13,906 nucleotides of DNA from an uncultured Asticcacaulis sp. (GTDB lineage Bacteria; Pseudomonadota; Alphaproteobacteria; Caulobacterales; Caulobacteraceae). The notes beneath the pieces are model-generated. The model saw only the letters and a list, made by a program, of their open reading frames with translations, was not told the origin of the DNA and ran no database searches. Shown in pieces: positions 1 through 6,108 of the stretch (the stretch's first letter is position 1; each line of letters starts with the position of its first letter). The translations under genes and the position numbers were made by a program. The stretch covers positions 1 through 13,906 of the forward strand of contig CAMLLA010000063.1 of the NCBI GenBank assembly GCA_946480525.1, in the 5' to 3' direction.

Positions 1-407
1 AGATAGGCCAGGGGGCGCCAGTCGATTTCGATGCGTGGCGAACGGGCGAAGACGCCCCGGCCGTCGCGCAGTTCGACATTGCGCAGGGTCATGTCGCCAT
101 AGATGGAACCGTCTATGGCCCCGATGCGGACGCCAAGCCCGCTTTCCAGGCTGAATGTATTGACGAAGCCGAGCAAGAGGCGCTTGCCTGCGCCCGTATT
201 GATGCTAAGCCCCAGCGCTATGACCAGAAGCAATGCGCTGGCGACAACCGCGACACAGTAAAGCCCGACCTTTTCCCAGCGGAGATCCCGCCAGCGCATG
301 CGCCGGTTGAATTCCGCCGCCCTGCCGCGCAGACGCGCCTTCACGCGTTCCCGTTTTCCGGGCGTGCCGCCTTCCGGCGCCTGTGGGGGCTTGCGCTTCG
401 TATCCAT
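1..407 (-). CDS. tamB: TamB (translocation and assembly module), N-terminal part only
   Basis: The first 135 codons of a gene that runs off the left edge. The product starts MDTKRKPPQAPEGG, has a basic cytoplasmic segment rich in Arg/Lys (residues 18-46), then one hydrophobic membrane anchor at about 48-69, followed by a periplasmic stretch with the pattern GVRIGAIDGSIYGDMTLRNV. That is how TamB/AsmA-like proteins begin: an inner-membrane signal anchor followed by a long beta-helical lipid-conducting periplasmic domain. The ATG (405-407) overlaps the tamA stop by one base (TGATG), so the two are almost certainly one operon with coupled translation. In the family, TamB spans the periplasm and works with TamA in outer-membrane biogenesis. 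The identification rests on the N-terminus plus the tamA neighbour; most of the protein is not visible. Confidence 0.85.
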   Translation of the reverse strand, partial: MDTKRKPPQAPEGGTPGKRERVKARLRGRAAEFNRRMRWRDLRWEKVGLYCVAVVASALLLVIALGLSINTGAGKRLLLGFVNTFSLESGLGVRIGAIDGSIYGDMTLRNVELRDGRGVFARSPRIEIDWRPLAY

Positions 408-2653
408 CAGAAGGCCTGGCCGATACCGACATAGAGCGCGAATTGCGGTTCGTCTGTGCGGCGGTCGAGAGGCGTGGCGACATCGATCCGTATGGGACCG
501 AAATTGCTGTAGAGGCGGGCGCCGACGCCTATGCCGACCCGCATGTCCGAGAAGTCGGGAAACTGCGCGTCATAAACCTGGCCGACATCGATGAACGGCA
601 CGACGCCCCAGTCACCCCAGCGGTAACGGACCTCGGCCGAAGCTTCGAACAGGCTGCGTCCGCCGGTCGGGTCGCCGGTGGCGTCCAGCGGCCCCAGTCC
701 CTGATAGGCAAAGCCGCGCACCGAACCGCCGCCGCCGGCATAGAGCCTGCGCGACGGCGCGATATTGGCGGTCGTGCCGCCGGTCAGCGAGCCGACGCGC
801 GCCCGCGTGGCCAGGACGACCTTTGCGCCGAAGGCCTTGTAATAGCTTGCGTCGAGTACCGTGCGGAAGGTCGAGGACGCCGTGCCCGAAAGCGAGAATT
901 GCGGACCGCCCTGAAGCGCCAGCCGGTACCCCTTGGTCGGATTGAGCAGGTCATCGCTCTGGTCGAAGCCGAGCCGCGCCGGGATATTGGCGAGATAATA
1001 GGTTTCGAACGCCGACAGCGTGGTGTTGGCGATGGTCGCCTTTTCACGTGACGCCAGAAGCTCTAGGCCCAGCGACCACGTCCATTCCTTTTGCCATATC
1101 GGCGTGGAGACGCGCGCCAGCGAGCCGATAAAGCCGGCCGTATAGGCCTGGTAGGCGTCGTAGATCTGGTGGTCGGCGCTGACCGCCAACGCCAGGGTCA
1201 GGTCGCGGCGCTTGAAATTGGAACGGCGATAGGTGAGGTCGAGGCCTTGTTCCTGCGTGCCGATGACACCATGCGCGATCAGCGCGCCTTCAGGCGGGAA
1301 GAAGTTGCGGTGCGTCCAGGTGCCTTCGGCCGTCGCGCCCTGGCCGGTGGCGAACCCCACTTCGGCCGACAGGGTGCGGGCCGGCCCGGCGTTCTGATGC
1401 ACGACCAGATCGACGGTCTCCACGCCTTCGCCGTCAATGAGGCCGGTGGGCGTGCTTTCGACCGAGACCGTGCGGAACAGGCTGGTGGAGACCAGGGCCT
1501 CACGCAGGTCATCGACCATACGGCTGTCATAAAGGTCGCCCTGATCGAAGCGGGTCAGGACGGCGATGTGGTCGGCATCGAAGGCCTTGTCGCCGTCCGT
1601 CGTCACCTTGCCGAAACGCGAACGATTGCCGGTATCGACCTTGAGCGTGTAGTCGCCGATGTGGGTTTGCGGATCGAGCACGATGTCGCGCGCGCCGACC
1701 TTGGCGAACGGATAACCGTTGCGCGGCAGGACGACGCCGACATTGGCCTCTGCCGCCAGCACGGAATTGGCCGAGATGACGTCGCCGGCGCGTAACGGCA
1801 AGGCGTCGCGGATCAGGGTTTCCGGCACGGTCGGCTGCGCGTCGATCCGGATATCGCCGAGCTTGTAGGGCGTGCCCGGAAGCGCCATCAGGGTCGCCGC
1901 GACCGGCTGGCCCTCGATGGCGGGCGCGGTGATCGTCGTAGTGACCTTGCCGTCGTAATAGCCGGCCGACTTCATCAGCCGGACCGCCAGGGCCTGGTCT
2001 TCGTTGGCGCGGGCCCGGACCATGGCGGCGTTGGCTGCCTTGCCATCCCCGTTTTCGAGCGCGCTCAGGTCCTTGAACCGGCCATCCTGGCCTATGGGCT
2101 TCAGGCCGGTGACCCGGGTACTGTACGAAATGCTGGGCGGGGTCTCGGGGGCGGTGGCGGTCTGGACCGGCTGGACGTCGTACCCCTCAAGCGGCGCCAG
2201 GCTCTCCGCCAGTTCGGCGTCTTCCGGCGTCCCGATGGGCTCCAGTTCCTGGGCGGCCGTCCCTTCGGCCTGGACCGTGCCTTCGGGGAGACCTTCGCCG
2301 CCATCGAGCGCCGGCAGGGCCGCTTCGAACTCGCTGTCCGGGACGATGGGGGTGTCGAGTGAAGCCGGCGGCGGAATTGGCTGCTCGGTCTCGGGCGGGG
2401 AGGGCAAGGTGACCGTGGGTGTTCCGGGTGGCGGCGGCGCTGGCGGGGTTTCCGGCGCCGGTTCGGTCTTGTCGTCCTTCTTTTTATCTTCGTCTTCCTT
2501 GCCTATAACGGGGGTATGGGGCTGGGGGACCTTGACGGCCGGCGGTTCGGCGGGCGGGGCAGTTACCCGGGGGGCGGGCTGGGTGCTTGGGGGGACATCC
2601 TGATCCGTGGCGGCGATTGCCGAGGCGGAGTACATGGCCACGGGCGCGATCAA
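407..2653 (-). CDS. tamA: TamA, BamA/Omp85-family outer-membrane protein with a Pro-rich N-terminal region
   Basis: A 748-residue product from a TTG at 2651-2653. Residues about 20-175 are low-complexity, rich in Pro, Glu and Thr. POTRA-like segments follow at about 215-420 (for example the pattern GKVTTDGDKAFDADHI). A 16-strand-type barrel occupies about 425-748, with the Omp85 lid-loop signature GGGGSVRGF around 641-648 and a C-terminal Phe (VGIGQAF) typical of outer-membrane barrels. E. coli TamA is about 577 residues; the Pro-rich region accounts for most of the excess. TamA pairs with TamB in outer-membrane protein and lipid assembly, and tamB follows with a one-base overlap. The start is doubtful. 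The TTG has no Shine-Dalgarno, and it truncates what reads in frame upstream as a good signal peptide with Arg/Lys followed by LAWCLIAPVAMYSASAIA. An ATT at 2711-2713, eight bases after AGAGGG, would restore it. Confidence 0.9.
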   Translation of the reverse strand: MIAPVAMYSASAIAATDQDVPPSTQPAPRVTAPPAEPPAVKVPQPHTPVIGKEDEDKKKDDKTEPAPETPPAPPPPGTPTVTLPSPPETEQPIPPPASLDTPIVPDSEFEAALPALDGGEGLPEGTVQAEGTAAQELEPIGTPEDAELAESLAPLEGYDVQPVQTATAPETPPSISYSTRVTGLKPIGQDGRFKDLSALENGDGKAANAAMVRARANEDQALAVRLMKSAGYYDGKVTTTITAPAIEGQPVAATLMALPGTPYKLGDIRIDAQPTVPETLIRDALPLRAGDVISANSVLAAEANVGVVLPRNGYPFAKVGARDIVLDPQTHIGDYTLKVDTGNRSRFGKVTTDGDKAFDADHIAVLTRFDQGDLYDSRMVDDLREALVSTSLFRTVSVESTPTGLIDGEGVETVDLVVHQNAGPARTLSAEVGFATGQGATAEGTWTHRNFFPPEGALIAHGVIGTQEQGLDLTYRRSNFKRRDLTLALAVSADHQIYDAYQAYTAGFIGSLARVSTPIWQKEWTWSLGLELLASREKATIANTTLSAFETYYLANIPARLGFDQSDDLLNPTKGYRLALQGGPQFSLSGTASSTFRTVLDASYYKAFGAKVVLATRARVGSLTGGTTANIAPSRRLYAGGGGSVRGFAYQGLGPLDATGDPTGGRSLFEASAEVRYRWGDWGVVPFIDVGQVYDAQFPDFSDMRVGIGVGARLYSNFGPIRIDVATPLDRRTDEPQFALYVGIGQAF

Positions 2654-2780
2654 GCACCAGGCCAGTTTTCCGGACCCGGCACACAGGCGCGATCTGACCC
2701 CTGGCTTAAAAATCTGTATCGCCCTCTCACTGGCGTTCGCAATGAACGCATAGGCTTAAGGAGGTTAAGAGACTGCAAAA

Positions 2781-2794
2781 AATCCATATGGATT
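2781..2794. promoter_or_regulatory. 14-bp perfect palindrome in the tamA/ada divergent region
   Basis: AATCCATATGGATT is perfectly self-complementary. It lies in the non-coding gap between the divergent tamA and ada genes. A partly overlapping imperfect inverted repeat (GGATTGGG at 2790-2797 against CCCATCC at 2803-2809) reuses the same GGAT/ATCC half-site. This fits a dimeric repressor or activator operator, but no known regulator is recognised from the site, so the function is inference. Confidence 0.4.
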
Positions 2795-2822
2795 GGGCAT
2801 TTCCCATCCTGCCGACATTTCG

Positions 2823-2835
2823 AATTCGACCGCAA
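2823..2835 (+). promoter_or_regulatory. Candidate Ada box upstream of ada
   Basis: AATTCGACCGCAA fits the Ada operator as described for E. coli: an A box AAT and a B box GCAA separated by six bases (E. coli ada has AATTAAAGCGCAA). It ends 76 bases before the preferred ada start. A TAGATT at 2867-2872 could act as a -10 element at a compatible distance, although no convincing -35 is visible, as is usual for activator-dependent promoters. If real, methylated Ada would switch on the three-gene operon. The match is short and made by eye. Confidence 0.5.
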
Positions 2836-2897
2836 GGAGCGGAGCGCATGGGGCGCAGCCAAGGCATAGATTGTGACCCTGTGAGGGATGTCAGATC

Positions 2898-2904
2898 AAG
2901 GAGA
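2898..2904 (+). promoter_or_regulatory. Shine-Dalgarno that decides the ada start
   Basis: AAGGAGA sits seven bases before the ATG at 2912. The upstream in-frame ATG at 2888 has a GAGGG immediately abutting it, too close to function well. Starting at 2912 also places the Zn/methyl-acceptor cysteines one residue from their E. coli Ada positions. Confidence 0.8.
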
Positions 2905-2911
2905 CTATACT

Positions 2912-3970
2912 ATGTTAGATGCCATGACCGCCGTTTCAACCGACACGCGTATGCAGTCCGTCCGTGATCGCGATGCCCGCGAGGACGGCCGGTTCGTCTA
3001 TGCCGTTGTTACAACTGGGGTTTTCTGCCGTCCGTCGTGTGGCGCGCGCACGCCGAAGCCCGAAAATATCCGCTTTTATGCCGGGCCGGACGACGCGCGG
3101 GCGGCCGGGTTCCGCGCCTGCCTGCGCTGCAGGCCGGAGCAGCCGTTGGGCGCGGCCCAGGCGACGATGATCGCCGAGATCTGCCGCCATATCGAAACCG
3201 CCGACAGCGAGCCGACGCTCGAACAACTGGCGAGGCGGGCGGGGCTGAGCCCGTTTCACTTCCACCGCGTCTTCAAGGCCGCGACGGGCCTGACGCCGAA
3301 GGCCTATGCCAGGGGCCACCGCGCCCGCCGCGTCCGGGAGGAACTGGCCGGCGACGGCCGGGTGACCGACGCGCTTTATGACGCCGGGTTCAATTCCAGC
3401 GGCCGGTTCTACGAAAGCACAAACGCGATTCTCGGCATGACGCCGACGCGGTTCAGGAACGGCGGCGACGGGACGGATGTCCGCTTTGCCGTCGCGGAGA
3501 CGAGCCTGGGCGCCATGCTGGTTGCCGAAAGCGACAAGGGGATCTGCGCCGTAGCGTTGGGAGACGATCCGGACACATTGGTGCGCGACCTTCAGGACCG
3601 GTTTCCAAAGGCGCGTCTGATCGGCGACGACGAGGCCTTTCAGCGCCGCGTGGCCGAGGTGGTGGGGCTGGTGGAGCATCCCGGCAGGGGTGTCGAACTG
3701 CCCCTCGATATCCGCGGAACGGCCTTTCAGCAAAAGGTTTGGGCGGCGCTGCGGCGCATTCCTGCCGGGCAAACGCTGAGCTATGCCGAACTCGCCGAAC
3801 GCATTGGCGATCCGAAGGCGGTAAGAGCGGTCGCCGGCGCGTGCGCCGCCAACAGCCTGGCGCTCCTTGTACCGTGCCACCGTATCGTACGGACTGACGG
3901 CGCCTTGAGCGGCTATCGCTGGGGCACCGAACGCAAGCGCGTCCTTTTGCAGCGCGAGGCTGGCCGATGA
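2912..3970 (+). CDS. ada: Ada: bifunctional methyl-phosphotriester / O6-methylguanine-DNA methyltransferase and transcriptional activator
   Basis: A 352-residue protein with the full E. coli-type Ada architecture. The N-terminal Zn domain has four cysteines at C39, C43, C70 and C73 (FCRPSC and ACLRC; E. coli C38, C42, C69, C72). An AraC-type helix-turn-helix spans about 100-185 (LEQLARRAGLSPFHFHRVFK). The C-terminal O6-alkylguanine methyltransferase domain carries LVPCHRIVRTDG with acceptor C322 (E. coli C321). Transfer of a methyl group from a DNA phosphotriester to the N-terminal Cys turns Ada into an activator of its own operon; the C-terminal Cys irreversibly repairs O6-methylguanine. The stop overlaps the next gene's start (ATGA, 3967-3970), and alkB follows. 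A candidate Ada box lies upstream. All key residues are present, so both activities are expected. Confidence 0.97.
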   Translation: MLDAMTAVSTDTRMQSVRDRDAREDGRFVYAVVTTGVFCRPSCGARTPKPENIRFYAGPDDARAAGFRACLRCRPEQPLGAAQATMIAEICRHIETADSEPTLEQLARRAGLSPFHFHRVFKAATGLTPKAYARGHRARRVREELAGDGRVTDALYDAGFNSSGRFYESTNAILGMTPTRFRNGGDGTDVRFAVAETSLGAMLVAESDKGICAVALGDDPDTLVRDLQDRFPKARLIGDDEAFQRRVAEVVGLVEHPGRGVELPLDIRGTAFQQKVWAALRRIPAGQTLSYAELAERIGDPKAVRAVAGACAANSLALLVPCHRIVRTDGALSGYRWGTERKRVLLQREAGR

Positions 3971-4659
3971 GTCCGGAAGACTATGATTGGAAAGCGGTGG
4001 AGGCGGAGCTCAATGACCATGGCTGCGCCGTTCTGCCGGGACTGCTGGACGCTGAACAGTGCCACGACATAGGCAGCATCTATGTCACCGGCGCGTTTCG
4101 CAGCCATATCCATATGGCCAGGCATGGCTTTGGGCGGGGGGACTATAAGTATTTTGCCTATCCGTTGCCGTCCCTGGTGACGGACCTGCGGACCGGACTT
4201 TATCCGCCCCTTGCGGCGATTGCCGGACACTGGAACCGGCGTATGGGAATCGATGTCCGTTATCCGGCAACGCACGCCGATTACCTGGCGCAATGTCATG
4301 CCGCCGGACAGGTGCGGCCGACGCCGTTGCTGCTGAACTATGGGCCGGGCGATTACAACTGCCTGCATCAGGATCTTTACGGCGACCTCGTCTTTCCGTT
4401 GCAGGTCGCCGTCCTTTTGTCGCAGCCCGAGGAGGATTTCACGGGCGGCCAGTTCGTACTCACCGAACAGAGGCCGCGCATGCAGTCCCGTGCCGAGGTC
4501 GTGCCGCTGCAACAGGGCGACGCCGTCATATTCGCCGTCCATCACCGGCCGGTGCGCGGCGCGCACGGTGATTATCGCGTGACCATGCGCCACGGCGTCA
4601 GCCGCGTCCGGTCGGGACGACGCCGGACGCTCGGGATCATTTTCCACGATGCCGCCTGA
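3967..4659 (+). CDS. Uncharacterised 2OG-Fe(II) oxygenase-type protein in the ada-alkB operon
   Basis: A 230-residue protein. The central motif NCLHQDLYGDLVFPLQVAVL contains an HxD Fe(II) pair (H134, D136) leading into a beta strand, as in 2OG-Fe(II) dioxygenases. It is followed by GGQFVL at 160-165, a common double-stranded beta-helix turn, and a conserved-looking end (MRHGVSRVRSG, then TLGIIFHDA). Candidates for the distal iron ligand are H193 (HHRPVRG) or H209, with an Arg downstream for 2-oxoglutarate. It resembles the family annotated in genomes only as '2OG-Fe dioxygenase / prolyl 4-hydroxylase-like' (I recall COG3826/DUF2086). The start overlaps the ada stop by four bases and the end overlaps alkB by eleven, so it is made together with two alkylation-repair enzymes. 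A role in alkylation damage is therefore inferred from context; the substrate is unknown. Confidence 0.85.
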   Translation: MSPEDYDWKAVEAELNDHGCAVLPGLLDAEQCHDIGSIYVTGAFRSHIHMARHGFGRGDYKYFAYPLPSLVTDLRTGLYPPLAAIAGHWNRRMGIDVRYPATHADYLAQCHAAGQVRPTPLLLNYGPGDYNCLHQDLYGDLVFPLQVAVLLSQPEEDFTGGQFVLTEQRPRMQSRAEVVPLQQGDAVIFAVHHRPVRGAHGDYRVTMRHGVSRVRSGRRRTLGIIFHDAA

Positions 4660-5284
4660 GCAACCGGACCTGTTCGCCGCGCCGCCGCCGGAAGGCGTGA
4701 CCGTCCTGCGCGGCCTTGCCCTGCCGTACGCGGCGGCCATTCTGGCGGAAATCGAACGCATTGCCGTGGTCGCGCCCTTTCGCGCCATGCAGGTGCCGGG
4801 CGGCGGCACCATGTCGGTCGCCATGACGAACTGCGGGGAAGCCGGCTGGGTAACCGATCTGACGGGCTATCGCTACGCCCCGGTCGATCCGGGGACGGGG
4901 CGGCCGTGGCCTGAGATGCCCGCGCCCGTCCGCGATCTTGCCGTGCGGGCCGCGGAGATCGCGGGGTTTGGCGGCTTTCGGCCTGACGCGTGCCTGATCA
5001 ACCGCTATGAACCGGGCGCGCGCATGGGGTTGCACCAGGACCGCGATGAGCTGGATCGCGCGGCGCCGATCGTTTCGCTGTCGCTGGGGCTGCCCGCGAC
5101 CTTTTTGTTCGGCGGCTTAAGGCGAAACGACCCGCAGATCCGGATCAGCCTTTTCCACGGGGATGTCGTGGTCTGGGGCGGACCGGCGCGCATGGCCTAT
5201 CATGGTATTTCGCCGTTAAAGGACGGCATTCATCCGGATATTGGCCGGCAGCGTCTCAACCTGACGATTCGCAAGGCGCTTTAG
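4649..5284 (+). CDS. alkB: AlkB, alpha-ketoglutarate-dependent DNA dealkylase
   Basis: A 211-residue protein, against 216 in E. coli. It has the iron ligands H129-x-D131 (GLHQDRDE) and H185 (YHGISPL). Arginines R202 and R208 in RQRLNLTIRKA bind 2-oxoglutarate. All are exactly two residues offset from E. coli AlkB H131, D133, H187, R204 and R210. The nucleotide-lid region near the N-terminus (MQVPGGGTMSVAMTNCG) is also recognisable. AlkB oxidatively removes methyl groups from 1-methyladenine and 3-methylcytosine in DNA or RNA, releasing formaldehyde. The ATG lies inside the end of the preceding dioxygenase gene (eleven-base overlap), and the stop runs into the base of a strong terminator hairpin, so it is the last gene of the ada operon. 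Confidence 0.97.
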   Translation: MPPEQPDLFAAPPPEGVTVLRGLALPYAAAILAEIERIAVVAPFRAMQVPGGGTMSVAMTNCGEAGWVTDLTGYRYAPVDPGTGRPWPEMPAPVRDLAVRAAEIAGFGGFRPDACLINRYEPGARMGLHQDRDELDRAAPIVSLSLGLPATFLFGGLRRNDPQIRISLFHGDVVVWGGPARMAYHGISPLKDGIHPDIGRQRLNLTIRKAL

Positions 5285-5329
5285 ATCGGAATGGGTTTAG
5301 GTGGAAACACCATTTCGATCTAAGTTTTT
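5281..5329 (+). terminator. Rho-independent terminator of the ada-alkB operon
   Basis: A 14-bp stem pairs 5281-5294 (TTAGATCGGAATGG) with 5310-5323 (CCATTTCGATCTAA), with only one G-T wobble (5289/5315). The loop folds further, GTTT (5295-5298) against AAAC (5305-5308), leaving A5309 bulged. A T-rich tail follows (GTTTTTGTTTTG from 5324). The alkB stop codon is part of the stem. The hairpin is also one copy of a palindromic repeat found a second time just downstream. Confidence 0.8.
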
Positions 5330-5382
5330 GTTTTGTAGCGATATTTAAGGTGAAAACCACCTACACTTTTTGCCATATCGCT
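5281..5382. repeat. Pair of related palindromic intergenic repeats in opposite orientation
   Basis: Copy A (5281-5323, plus) and copy B (5337-5388, reading on minus) share a pattern. Both have TTAGA(T/G)CG(G/A)(A/T)ATGG at one end and GT(T/G)TAGGTGG then three or four A/T then CACC in the middle. Copy B has an outer stem pairing AGCGATAT (5337-5344) with ATATCGCT (5375-5382). It also has an inner stem AGGTG (5348-5352) / CACCT (5358-5362). They lie tail-to-tail between the convergent alkB and response regulator genes. This resembles the dispersed REP-like palindromes common in alphaproteobacterial intergenic DNA. Copy B lacks a T-tract on the minus strand, so it is not an obvious terminator for the response regulator. 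Confidence 0.6.
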
Positions 5383-5853
5383 CTAATTTAGAGAGGGCGA
5401 CCTGCCGTCGGGCGGCAGCTGCATAAGGCCGAACCAGTACTGTTCTATCTTGTTGACGATCTCGTCATAGGTGTCGCTGGTTAGCGGCTTGGTGATATAG
5501 CCGTTGGCGTGACGATCGTAGCAGGTACTCACGTCCGAATCCGCGCTGGAACTCGACAGGATGATAACCGGTATCTGGCGCAGTTCCGGATCGGACTTGA
5601 CCTCTTTCAGGAAATCCTGACCGTGCATGTGCGGCAGATTGAGGTCGAGCAGGATGATGTCCGGCCGCGAGGTTTCGCCGTCTTCGCCTTTGCCGCGAAG
5701 GATATTCAGGCCGTCCTCGCCGGTTTCGGCAATCGTGATTTCGTTGAGCACGGTCGCGCGTTTGAAGGCCCGCCGCGTCAGGACGGCGTCGCCACGATTG
5801 TCTTCGATCAATAAAACCCTGGCCGCTCGCGATCGCTCTATGACCTTCGTCAT
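5383..5853 (-). CDS. Single-domain response regulator, Rcp type (divergent from the kinase)
   Basis: A 156-residue receiver-only protein. It has the acidic pair in LLIEDNRGD (E17, D18), phospho-acceptor D70 in LLDLNLP, S100 in VIILSS, and the conserved K122 in YITKPL. The NRGDAVLTRRAF pattern after the acidic pair and the C-terminal IEQYWFGLMQLP helix are typical of Rcp1-like regulators that partner phytochrome-type kinases. No DNA-binding or enzymatic output domain is present. It clearly resembles the receiver downstream of the kinase. I chose the ATG at 5851-5853 (MTKVIERSRAARVLL), preceded by GGGG about five bases upstream; extensions further upstream have no ribosome site and are not receiver-like. 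The gene is transcribed away from the kinase and converges on alkB. It may compete for or relay phosphate from the kinase, which is inference. Confidence 0.92.
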   Translation of the reverse strand: MTKVIERSRAARVLLIEDNRGDAVLTRRAFKRATVLNEITIAETGEDGLNILRGKGEDGETSRPDIILLDLNLPHMHGQDFLKEVKSDPELRQIPVIILSSSSADSDVSTCYDRHANGYITKPLTSDTYDEIVNKIEQYWFGLMQLPPDGRSPSLN

Positions 5854-6108
5854 CAATACCCCGTTTTCGAGCCGGCCCGCCATATCGGGAGTTCTATAGT
5901 GCTCAGCAGCATTTTTTCCTGATTTTGTCTTGCGCCGCAAGCACTTTCGTCGACGAATTCGCCTTAGGATCACATGAAATTCATTCATTACGCGGTGACG
6001 AAGGCGTTGCCCTCTGATACCTCTGATTTGCCGGTGCGGGGCCGGTGACAATGGCGAGCGGGTTTTCATGAGAGTTGCGCCAGTTTTTTCGACTTGCGGG
6101 CAAGACAT
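5854..6108. promoter_or_regulatory. Divergent promoter region between response regulator and sensor kinase
   Basis: This 255-bp non-coding gap must carry start sites for both divergent genes. I see a 13-bp perfect inverted repeat, CTTGCGCCGCAAG (5929-5941). There are also two tandem direct repeats: CTCTGAT at 6012 and 6021 (9-base spacing) and GCCGGTG at 6030 and 6041 (11-base spacing). No consensus -35/-10 pair or GGAAC-type ECF promoter is evident. The ribosome site of the kinase is weak. Any regulator binding here is unknown. Confidence 0.45.

Noticed and set aside
383..1051. Long plus-strand open frame opposite tamA
   Set aside because: Arg/Ala-rich shadow of the tamA barrel in GC-rich DNA, with no recognisable domain; tamA has clear Omp85 features.
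2906..2911. TATACT, a good -10 consensus
   Set aside because: Lies between the Shine-Dalgarno and the ATG of ada, so it cannot serve that start; probably chance.
2936..3880. 314-codon minus-strand open frame across ada
   Set aside because: Antisense shadow; the plus strand has all Ada motifs in order.
3913..4824. 303-codon minus-strand open frame across the dioxygenase and alkB
   Set aside because: Crosses three well-supported genes and shows no domain pattern.
5336..5382. Second palindrome as terminator for the minus-strand response regulator
   Set aside because: On the minus strand the hairpin is followed by an A-rich run, not a T-run, so it is kept only as a repeat.
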